DNA of 64,000 bases from Strongylocentrotus purpuratus. Lineage: Eukaryota > Echinodermata > Echinoidea > Camarodonta > Strongylocentrotidae. Below the pieces are notes generated by a model, which was not told where the DNA came from, did not search any database, and saw only the letters and a program-made list of their open reading frames with translations. The position numbers were made by a program, and so were the translations under genes. The stretch lies in contig NW_022145609.1 in the NCBI RefSeq assembly GCF_000002235.5, positions 39,738,630 through 39,802,629 on the forward strand. Reading direction: 5' to 3'. How positions within the stretch are numbered: position 1 is the first letter of the stretch; each line of letters opens with the position of its first letter. Positions 58,401 to 64,000 of the stretch are shown piece after piece.

Positions 58401-60434
58401 TCAAGCCGATGCGCTAGTGCACTTTGATAAGGCATTAATCCTCATTACCCAGTCCCTCAGAGAGGACTTAAAGCTGTTGGTTCCCTGGTTACTTATTTAC
58501 AAGCATACAATACTTTCTTGGCAGTCGGGTAAAACAATCATCAAAGAGATGGATTTTTCGATCTTGGTTTTTCGTCATGCTATGCAACTACCTACAAAAA
58601 ACTGGAATATGAGAAAAATGTATGATTTTTGCTTGTAGTGTAAATGAAGCTAATTACATGTATGTATGTGAAAGTCTTGAAGTGAAGGGGGAAAAGGTCA
58701 TAAAATGTTGGAAGCTTGTCAGGAAGTTGTCCTTGAATTTTTTTTGGGAGGGGAAGTGATAGCATCTCAAGGCACAGGAATCACGGATTGACTCAACTTC
58801 CCCTGGTAATTTAACGTTCCTAGAAGTTAAAGATACACCAACCACTCGTCCTGGATACCTGGGTAGCTACATGTACTCATTTTAGATTCAATTTCATATT
58901 TTACTTTGACATGTGACATGTCTGATAATATCTGGGGGGTGTTTCACAAAGATCCTAAGTTGAACTTATCTCTAAGTTCGACTTCAAAATTATGGAAAAC
59001 TGTTAGCATGTATGAAAATATTTTGTAAAAGTTATTTCAAAAGGCATAAAATTTTGATTCAAATCATTCATATTTTCTATTGGCAAGGAGATTTCATGTT
59101 CTTGATGTGGAATTTATAAAAAAGTCTGAAATACTTGAATTTTCGCTTTTGAGTATATTTTATATTAAGGCTACAAATGGCTCTCCATAATATTTAAGTC
59201 CAACTTAGAGTTAAGTTTGACTTAGAATATTTTTGAAACACCCCCCTGGTGTAGTTGTCTGGTGTTTTGAATGTTCACTTGTCCAACACACTTTTACTTG
59301 ACGATTACCGGTAGTCCTGTTTTCGGCCAAGCAAGTTTTAAGCCCATGTACATACGTGAAACTTGATTTGTCCTGATTTATGTTTTATGAGAATGTGATA
59401 TATTAAGGCTTATATCTAAAAGTATTAAACAAATCTTGTAAATTTAATGTTTTTTTTGTTGTTGTTCTTAGTAATTCAAGAGTTAAAGATGGACTGGTTG
59501 AATTAGGGTCATTGTTGAATACTTTAAGACGTAGGCCTAAGTTTAATAGTCACATTATCAAGAAACAGAAATCTGGACATGTCAATTTTCATGTAATTAA
59601 CAAACTAAAAAGCTTTGTAAGGGTAGGAACAATTTAGTTGTTAACTGCATGTGACATAAATGTGCATTGCATTTCAAACAAACCTGACTGGTAACCAGTA
59701 TATATATATATGTTTGTATATATGTTTATACATGTCCTTACTTATTCTTTGTTACTGTTATGAGTTTATGTTCATGATTTTTTAATTATTATTATTTATT
59801 TATTATTTAACCATTGTTGGTGATAATGAGTCACCCTGTCTAAATATCAGATATTAATCATTAAAGGTATTACAAAGTTTTGGTATGGGGACATGAATTT
59901 GGTTCAAATTAACATATTGGAAGCATATGCGTTCCTATAATGTACATTGATCTTTTTCGCGGTTGAAATCGAGTCTAGGGTTATGAAATTATAAATAATA
60001 AACTCTTTATGTTGTATAGCTCCCTCTCAAGGTCAAGATATTAATTTAGCTATGAAACAATGTTTCTTGACTAAAATCGACCGATTAGCTATCCCTGTTG
60101 GAAATTATATATCCCAACTACATATTCTAAGATTTTCATGGTCACAGCTACCATTGTACGGCCATAGGCGCTATTTGAAATTTATAAAAATTTACCGGGA
60201 GCACCGGTAAATTTTTATATTCAATTTTTCTCGAAAACGGAATTGTTTTAGGGGCTAATTTTTTTAGTGCTTATAATACATCCACAGGGGCATCCAAATA
60301 CATCAAAATTGTAAAGATTCACTATCCACCCAAGTTTCAAAATTTCCCAAAACTTTGAATTACCTTTAAATAAATAAATAAATAACCTGTTCTTTCTTTA
60401 TCCACAGGCAACAGCCAAAGAAGCCATCATGTGA
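45237..60434 (+). CDS. MTAP: S-methyl-5'-thioadenosine phosphorylase, complete, 7 coding exons
   Basis: Exons 45237-45251, 52138-52224, 52647-52705, 54037-54307, 54931-55170, 56747-56869 and 60408-60434 join by GT-AG introns into 273 residues plus TGA (human 283). MTAP splits 5'-methylthioadenosine with phosphate to adenine and methylthioribose-1-phosphate, feeding methionine and adenine salvage in the cytosol. Residues seen are GGSGLDD (10-16), RHG (54-56), TTACGS (86-91), DQFIDRT (105-111), [10 protein letters not shown] (167-176), NMTT (189-192) and TDYD (213-216). Each active-site position lies exactly six residues before its human counterpart (human T18, R60, T93, M196, D220, D222). Human Thr18, a phosphate contact, is Ser here, a mild change. 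The first exon codes only MSAVK. Intron 1 is 6.9 kb and holds a full-length LINE. The C-terminus ends ATAKEAIM, a few residues shorter than human. Confidence 0.95.
45416..45454. repeat. Perfect 15-bp GC-rich hairpin in MTAP intron 1
   Basis: GGGAGCTCCGCCGCC and its exact complement GGCGGCGGAGCTCCC are separated by nine bases, about 165 bases after the exon 1 donor. Outer motifs AACTCAAG and GGAGTTGAG may extend it. RNA hairpin, short palindromic element or binding site cannot be distinguished. Confidence 0.85.
45889..46297. mobile_element. Candidate TIR element beside the LINE in MTAP intron 1
   Basis: Starts CACAGTGTCCGGCCCCCCCA and ends TGGGGGGGCCGGGTCACAGTG, inverted apart from one or two bases. 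Interior noncoding with many GGGGT runs. No clear target duplication; CACTA-like ends are possible but unproven. Confidence 0.55.
46308..50852 (+). mobile_element. CR1/L2-group LINE (LINE4) with intact coding frame and 14-bp target duplication
   Basis: AGTGGCTGTTTCAT occurs at 46294-46307 and again at 50853-50866, right after an A-rich tail (AAATAAAAAATAAAAAT). The element therefore appears complete at 4.5 kb: short 5' UTR, one long ORF, C/T-rich 3' UTR and a (TATC)n tract at 50321-50343. A further 500 bases with an AATAAA at about 50814 follow. That extra segment after the tandem tail may be downstream DNA carried by read-through. The insertion lies in MTAP intron 1 in the sense direction. 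Confidence 0.75.
46408..49398 (+). CDS. LINE4 ORF: endonuclease and reverse transcriptase, uninterrupted (996 codons)
   Basis: No stop or frameshift over 996 codons. After a hydrophobic N-terminus and a basic segment ([18 protein letters not shown]), the endonuclease begins at about residue 120 ([16 protein letters not shown]) with [27 protein letters not shown] and GNSDHNNIF. The reverse transcriptase has [55 protein letters not shown] and the catalytic [11 protein letters not shown]. The frame ends MFNANVKR. The GAPQGC form and SSAFNT resemble L2/Maui-type LINEs of fishes. A separate ORF1 was not found. The N-terminal hydrophobic stretch could be non-native if translation starts at a later ATG, such as the one near 46486. 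Intact catalytic motifs make recent activity plausible. Confidence 0.88.
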   Translation: MFSSFRFIFPDFVVLLSVFRYCHCVIMPSTCVSSLLIRIFLTILLISRLFTNVHCQDHAQHAQGSITYTRTELLSYRPAQAPGSKPRGFADFPREILPRKRGKKGGVRQRVRKRGFKPPLPSIVFGNVRSLPNKIDELRANIRFLHEYRESCLLCFTETWLHENIPDSAIDIGDYEIIRGDRTSESGKSRGGGVCVFVNHKWCNNWTVREKFCTPDYELLVVGLRPFYLPREINRIFVLVAYIPPHANVDIASQFIASKVNELEALSPDSAKIILGDFNQCKLDEVLPTYNQFVQQTTRNDATLDLCYCNIPNAFTSKSCPQLGNSDHNNIFLLPSYRQKLKSSKPVARKRRVWSSEAIEELRASFDCTDWDTFVDSAESIDEAATVISEYVNFCVESSIPLKDVKSYPNNKPWITQELKVLLKRKREAFLSGEKSRVKEIQKEINRQVAKAKVLYKRKLERNFNENNPRAAWQQMQTMTGYKDTNRRVMDCKQDFVDSLSEFYARFDVHDFSTENDVIIDRLSNIVIDSNKVIVFSEHEVRNVFAKTNVNKASGPDHISNKVLNMCSQQLAYVFTRIYQLIMNAGRIPRLWKSSIIIPVPKMKNPSELNQYRPVALTCNPMKCFERLLLKHLRNHQVNIFDKTQFAYQNNRGVEDAVLVFLQGLYKHLDTPRSYARSVFIDFSSAFNTIVPYILIDKLLNMNAKPCLVRIIHNFLVDRPQWVKCNNLNSIIKCLNLGAPQGCVISPILFSLYISDYTITNNNCSIIKYADDTVITGFLQGDSSPYVREVDQFVNWCDRHHLVLNVKKTKEMVFDFRRSSQPLDSLVIHDQSIERVSEYKYLGTTVDNKLNWNRNTQIVAGKASQRLYFLRKLKEFHVDNRILVLFYQSLIQSILTFNFLCTFGNLSKQNRRKLDRPRKIAQRLIYSDLPPISTVYEKRMLLKVHTIMNDPSHPLHHFLGFNHSGIRLRVPRSNRCRYRQSFVPNVIHMFNANVKR
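50867..52013. other. MTAP intron 1, remaining part
   Basis: A/T-rich intronic DNA. A possible eroded TIR element starts at about 50971 (CAGGGGCCCGTTCCTAGAAA) without a matching right end. No coding content. Confidence 0.5.
52014..52035. repeat. Poly(C) run
   Basis: About 20 consecutive C about 100 bases before MTAP exon 2. Confidence 0.9.
52409..52443. repeat. Poly(G) run in MTAP intron 2
   Basis: More than 30 consecutive G on the coding strand; strong G-quadruplex potential in DNA and in nascent RNA. The exact length is likely to be polymorphic or mis-assembled. Confidence 0.9.
52745..53740. other. MTAP intron 3, unique part
   Basis: A/T-rich DNA with no recognised repeat or coding segment until the MITE at 53752. 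Confidence 0.5.
53752..53932. mobile_element. MITE of the ACCTGTCTAC family in MTAP intron 3
   Basis: TACAGTAAAACATTGACTGC at the left and GTGGTCTTTGTAGACAGGTGG ... AAAGCAGGTTTGATA at the right. Internal ATGAGAAACCATTTTCAAGG is found in reverse complement in the copy at 56905-57064. Confidence 0.72.
54400..54900. other. MTAP intron 4, no feature recognised
   Basis: A/T-rich intronic DNA only. Confidence 0.5.
55217..55990. mobile_element. 774-bp hAT-type non-autonomous element in MTAP intron 5
   Basis: Left end CAGGGCTCAAATTAA, right end TATTTTGAGCTTTG (imperfect inverted repeat), flanked by exact 8-bp duplications TGTTCAGA (55209-55216 and 55991-55998). GGGGGCGATTTT / GCAATCGCCCCC near the right end form a subterminal hairpin. 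The interior is less A/T-rich and encodes nothing recognised. Confidence 0.85.
56022..56332 (-). mobile_element. SINE family 2, full-length copy in MTAP intron 5
   Basis: The (ATA)n tail at 56020-56036, TTGTAAAGCGCATAAC, CCCATTTACCTCACTTGGGTTG, TGTCTTGCCAAAGGACATT and the tRNA-like head (reverse of GAGGTGTCGTGGTCGAGTGG) follow the 38839-39118 copy in reverse orientation. Confidence 0.83.
56385..56615 (-). mobile_element. SINE family 2, diverged copy in MTAP intron 5
   Basis: Same blocks as the preceding copy (ATTCACATCACCTGGGTTGAG, TCTTGCCAAAGGATATTAGTG, box-B-like GGGCTCGAACTG) with more substitutions and no clear tail. Two copies in the same direction within 600 bases. Confidence 0.7.
56905..57064. 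mobile_element. MITE of the ACCTGTCTAC family in MTAP intron 6
   Basis: GTCGAACCTGCTTTAGTGACC ... CCCTTGGGTGGTCGCTATAGA. Reverse orientation to the copy at 53752-53932, with which it shares most of its length. It starts about 35 bases after the exon 6 donor. Confidence 0.72.
57065..57140 (-). mobile_element. LINE/SINE 3'-tail fragment
   Basis: AATAATAATAATGATACATGAGATTTATATAGCGCCATT is the reverse complement of the GCGC-TATATAAAT plus (TTA)n ending seen in LINE2 and the 40402 fragment. Confidence 0.6.
57410..57610. repeat. Purine-rich (GAGA/GACAG) low-complexity tract
   Basis: Almost only A and G with GACAGA repeats; frames across it are artefacts. Confidence 0.85.
57850..58227. mobile_element. 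378-bp foldback element with TTAA flanks
   Basis: Between TTAA at 57846-57849 and 58228-58231. Ends AGCCCCACTG and CAGTGGGGCT extend as imperfect inverted repeats for about 150 bases per arm (CGGTGCCTGTTGGTCCCCCATGATC versus GATCATGGGGGACCAACAGGCACCG; CACCTGTCAGTGACCTTGC versus GCAAGGTCACTGACAGGTGG). No relation to the CCCTTACTG elements beyond the TTAA target. Confidence 0.86.
58339..58490 (+). mobile_element. tRNA-Thr-like SINE, family 3, copy A
   Basis: AGGCGCAATGGCTTACTGGTAGAGC (box A), anticodon-loop-like CTCGTAA (CGT), box B GGGTTCAAAATC and a downstream GCGCTAGTGC ... AAGGCATTAATCC. The head and first body block recur at 63400-63495. Confidence 0.75.
58934..59246. mobile_element. 313-bp MITE with GGGGGGTGTTTCA ends
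   Basis: GGGGGGTGTTTCACAAAGATCC and the inverted right end AATATTTTTGAAACACCCCCC, with internal CTAAGTTGAACTT... / ...AAGTTTGACTTAG symmetry. Target duplication not clear. Lies in MTAP intron 6. Confidence 0.75.
59250..60407. other. MTAP intron 6, remaining part
   Basis: A/T-rich DNA. A short inverted GGGAGCACCGGTAA...AAATTTACC motif is near 60190. No coding or named repeat recognised. Confidence 0.45.
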
Positions 60435-62075
60435 TCCTTCCAAGCTCCTCTCACAACTTGCATCTTTGAAATATCCAGAAAAGCAGCTGCATATAAAACA
60501 ACCAAGTACTTTTGCCAAAGGCTATTTCTTCTTATTTTAAGGTACCATTTAATTAGTAAAGTATTCATTGACAATGGTGTAGAAAGATTTACGGAATACT
60601 GATGCCAAGCTTTTAAATATCTTGTGGAAATTTCTTCTATCAATGACAGGTCCAGGAAGGGTGAAGGGCAAGTGGGGAAAAGAAAAGAAGAACCATAGGC
60701 TGATTACCGTTTCTTTTATTCGCATGTCACAGGTTTACCAGTCTTGTGCCCCCTCCCCCCTTCTTCCAGAGAATCCACGATCTGTCACTGTTGTATACTT
60801 ATACTTATGAAGATGGTTATGGCTATAGAGTTATTCTTCTGGTAGTTGCTTCTTTTTTTTTTAATCCAAAACTTCAAAATATTTATTTCTCTTTTATTTC
60901 TCTTTGGTATTGGACATTTATCATTTGGTTTATATTTTGTTTTTCTTCTTGCAATCATGGATAGGTTATCGAACAGTTCAGGACTATAATGTGTATTGTT
61001 ATTCAAATAACTTTCATCCATTTATTTTCTACATTTTTGTTTCTTCTTCCAATCTTTCTTAAGACACGATTTTACTGGTAATGATACCAGAAAACCACTC
61101 ACTCATCAATGACCATGTTAAGAGATTTTGTGATAAAGTAAATGATACTCGGTAGTCTAAATGTGTGCTATTAAAGGTAGTGTATCCCTTTTGCAGCCAA
61201 CATCAAATTCTGTAGAACTTTGCAGGAATCATGAGTATGTCTTGTATGTCCTATCTGTGAAATGTAAATGTAGTAGGGTAAACCCAGGGTAAACAAGACA
61301 TGTAATTAATATTATTGTTAACGTTATTATTAAATTTTATGAAAGATAGATTAATTGAATTATAAATAAATTGGGCCTTCATCCTGCAGTGGATTGAAAA
61401 GGTAAAAGTAAAAGTAAAAGTAAATGAATATACGCTTTGTCAAAAATGTTTACAAAATCAGTTTTAATTTTCTTGAAAATCATGTTAATTAGCTTCAGCT
61501 CTCTGTGTAACATCCACACTTTTTAAAATTTATGCATAAAGATTCTTGAACACCTTATTTGAAAAAAATATGTATTTTATTTCGATTATAAATTTTAATT
61601 GTTTTCCAACATGTGATTTACAAATTGAATATCAGTATTCATGTACACCTAGAGTAATAGTATTATTACTTAAAAAGCTACGTTGTTAATGCTACGGTCA
61701 CAAAGGTTCGTACGAACAATAATTTTGTACAAATTTCTGTTTTTCCATTGTCTGAAAATCGTTCGCACGGCGTTCGTAGCAGTTCGTGATGGCATTTGTG
61801 ACCGAGGCTTTAAGTAAGTAACGATAGCCATCGAGCTAAAAATATTATTAATCTTCCAGCAAAGTAGAAGCATATAGTTATAAGTAATATAATATACATG
61901 TGCATGCTTATGAAGCATATAGTGCTTATTTTTTATACACTGTTTATTACATTTGGTATTTACATGTTTAACATTGATATTGATCATTTGCATTAAATGC
62001 TTTTTATGTTTACCTTGTATCAACTAAGCCTATAAAATTTGTATAATCAAGAAAATAAATGATTTTGGTACGTGG
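60435..62075 (+). other. Probable MTAP 3' UTR
   Basis: No coding frame of note. A candidate polyadenylation signal AATAAA lies at about 62055 (GAAAATAAATGA); earlier ATTAAA-like words exist, so the end is uncertain. A palindromic segment at about 61690-61810 (GGTCACAAAGGTTCGTACGAAC ... GTTCGTGATGGCATTTGTGACC) sits inside it. Confidence 0.4.
61688..61805. mobile_element. Short foldback element in the MTAP 3' region
   Basis: ACGGTCACAAAGGTTCGTACGAAC and the inverted GTTCGTAGCAGTTCG...TTTGTGACCG frame about 115 bases. CGGTCACAAA/TTTGTGACCG ends are exact. Confidence 0.62.
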
Positions 62076-62489
62076 CATACAATCAACTAGATACAGTTCT
62101 TGCCTTTTGTTTGATATTTTCAACCTTTTTTGGATCCAAATTGTTTCAAATCATTCAGGATAGTCAAAGGGTTAATTGGATTCTTGAATATTCCAAATTT
62201 GAGACAACTGCAAGGAAGAACATATACCGGTATGTAAACTCCAATTGAGTTCATTATGTATTCCTATTCTTATACATTTTAGTGGGCCACAAACTTTAAA
62301 TGTGTTGAATATTTTAGGTAAAAATCATAATATTTGGCTTATTACTACAGGGTAAGGTTCTATTCAAACATCATTCAACAAATTTCAAAATTAGAAATGA
62401 CTCATTTTTTGTGCTCATGGGCCGGAAGAGTGCACCACTAATATCATATTTTCACAAGGTCCCTGGCCATATCTGATTTAACTAGATTG

Positions 62490-63235
62490 TGATATGAAGT
62501 GGGAAAGTTTCATTGGATGCCATCCAGAAAAAATAGACAGTAAAGTGAGAGAGGAGAGAAATTGAGAGAGGAGGGGAAGATGGAGAAAGAGATGAGGGGA
62601 GAGAAAGGGAGGGAGGAGGAGGAGAGGGAGAGAGATGAGCAAAAAGAGGAGAGAGGAGGGAGGAGAGAAATAATGGGGCAGAGTTGGAGCTAAAGAGAGA
62701 GAGAGAGGAGGGGGGGGGGGGGGGGTGAGACGTGATAGGACAAGAGGAGAGAGAAAGCATGAGTCTCTTGTCCATGGATTAAGATATGGTGGATAGAGAG
62801 GGTGTAGATAAATAGGAAGATTGAGAAGGTTGATAAAGAGGGCAAGATGAGATTGAGAGACGGGAGAGAAAATATGACGGATAAAGGGGTAACAAGATAG
62901 AGAAAGTAAAGTCAAGGGTAAGGGAGAGAGGTAGAATAGGAGATGGTAGAGAAAGAGAGATAAACAAGGATGAGGGGAGAGATTAAAGAAGAAAATACAT
63001 TGAATAGGAGGAAGATATAGAGAAAAGAAAATCGAGAAGGAGAGATGGATAGAGACCCTGAGAGCTGAGTTAAATGGGGTGAGAGAGAGAGGGATGGAAG
63101 GAAAGACAGTGAAAAGAGAGCGAGAACGAGGAAGAGGACGTTATAGAAAGTGTAGATAACGAGAGTGATACATGAGAGAGGAAGATGAGGGAGTGGAAAG
63201 AGAGAAAGAAATAGGAGGAAAGACATCGGTAAAGG
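62490..63235. repeat. ~740-bp purine-rich tract
   Basis: Almost continuous A/G sequence (GAGAGA, GGAGGA, AGAAAG), with a G run at 62709-62724. The minus-strand S/P/L-rich frames across it are compositional artefacts. Possible triplex-forming or chromatin-boundary DNA. Confidence 0.9.
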
Positions 63236-63399
63236 ATGACAAATCTTGAAATCCCTCGTTACAACAATGGGACAGACTACAGACTGATTTTTTTAAACAA
63301 CTCATGATCCCAGGGGCAAGAATCTGTCAATTTGGAGTCAAAGTGGAGAAGGTTTTGCTTCGTGATTTGGGTATAATACAGATGAGAGAGATTAAGTTA

Positions 63400-63495
63400 T
63401 GAATGACTCAGTGGTAGAGCAGATAGTCTCGTAACCTGGAGTTCCCGGATTCGAAACCAAGTTAATGCGCTCGTGCCCTTTGGCTTCGGTAAGGC
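63400..63495 (+). mobile_element. tRNA-Thr-like SINE head, family 3, copy B
   Basis: GAATGACTCAGTGGTAGAGC, CTCGTAA loop and box B CGGATTCGAAACC match the copy at 58339; AAGGCATTAATAT follows, after which the foldback element begins. Confidence 0.72.
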
Positions 63496-63504
63496 ATTAA
63501 TATA

Positions 63505-63671
63505 CAAATAATACACAGCAGTGAGGGCATTAGTAAGAATTACCCACACAAGGTATCTTTGGAAAAGTCTAACCCGCCCGAGGCGATAGCCGAGGGCGGG
63601 TTAGACTTTTTCAAAGGTACCGAGTGTGGGTAATGTTACTAATGCCCGAACAAAATGATGTGTATTATTTG
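63505..63671. mobile_element. 167-bp foldback element
   Basis: CAAATAATACACA and TGTGTATTATTTG ends; inner arms AAGTCTAACCCGCCC / GGGCGGGTTAGACTT and TTACCCACAC / GTGTGGGTAA pair around a GAGGCGATAGCCGA loop. It lies directly after the SINE head and may have inserted into or next to it. Confidence 0.82.
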
Positions 63672-63719
63672 TTTTATAAAATTATGACGTGGATCCTTGT
63701 TATTTGATAAATCAACCTC

Positions 63720-63985
63720 ATCTCAAGAATGAGATCTAGACTAGGTCTACATCTAAGAGTACGATCTAGACTAGTCTAGATCACTACATTTCTAGATCTA
63801 AGTAGAGATTCTAGATCTAGTCTAGAACTCATTGTTTTTTATCTTACTTTTTTAGTCTTACCTTTTATATCATCAGGATCATCCATCATAAACTTGTAAA
63901 TCAATGCAACAGGTCATAGAAAAACTTGAAATTGAAACTCCAACTGGAACAATGAACGTCTAGACTCGAGTCTACGTAGAACTTG
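63720..63985. repeat. TCTAGA-rich A/T-rich stretch
   Basis: TCTAGATC, AGATCTAG and CTAGACT words occur about ten times in 260 bases. No coding content; significance unknown. Confidence 0.6.
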
Positions 63986-64000
63986 AAGTAGGCCTAGCCT

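Noticed and set aside
58339-58410. tRNA-Thr gene
   Set aside because: Mismatched stems and a second copy with the same downstream body at 63400 show a SINE head.
62478-63226. Minus-strand S/L/P-rich frames up to 145 codons
   Set aside because: Purine tract read on the opposite strand; no domain, codon bias or splice context.
1-64000. CRISPR array or bacterial operon structure
   Set aside because: Introns, SINEs, LINEs and spliced metazoan genes throughout; tandem repeats here are satellites and microsatellites without spacers.

Overview
The window is animal nuclear DNA: A+T-rich, intron-rich and crowded with non-LTR retrotransposons, tRNA-derived SINEs and short terminal-inverted-repeat (TIR) elements. 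Three host genes can be read by joining exons across GT-AG introns. Their protein similarity to deuterostome genes, the CR1/L2-like LINEs and SINEs with tRNA heads, and the frequent TACATGTA and TCTAGATCTAG words suggest a marine invertebrate deuterostome, most likely an echinoderm such as a sea urchin. The species call is inference.

Layout. (1) 1-3.6 kb: the 3' end of a ferric-chelate reductase 1-like gene (+), four exons of the cytochrome b561 membrane domain. (2) 3.6-10.8 kb: no gene seen; SINE, a LINE tail, a degenerate TTAA element and a foldback. (3) 10.804-22.285 kb: an 11.5-kb nested composite. A hAT-type element with an 8-bp target duplication holds a CG-rich satellite array with higher-order periodicity. 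It was entered by a CR1/L2-like LINE, whose ORF1 was hit by an 842-bp TIR element and whose ORF2 was hit by a second LINE on the opposite strand. (4) 22.3-29.6 kb: a truncated LINE, further TIR elements and SINEs. (5) 29.6-43.6 kb: a complete PIF1 DNA helicase gene (-), 12 coding exons joining to an open 625-residue frame. (6) 44.4-45.2 kb: a head-to-head promoter region with CCAAT, CRE and E-box words. (7) 45.2-60.4 kb: a complete MTAP gene (+), 7 coding exons, 273 residues, whose first intron contains a LINE with an uninterrupted 996-codon reading frame. (8) 60.4-64 kb: MTAP 3' UTR, a 700-bp purine tract, a SINE head and a foldback.

The host genes are housekeeping in character: PIF1 (5'-3' helicase for G-quadruplexes, telomeres and mtDNA) and MTAP (methionine salvage) diverge from one short intergenic region and may share a promoter. 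The most unusual structures are the nested hAT/satellite/LINE composite and a pair of ~950-bp inverted piggyBac-like elements that bracket one PIF1 exon. No CRISPR array, rRNA gene, free-standing functional tRNA gene, retrovirus-like or Polinton-like element was recognised.
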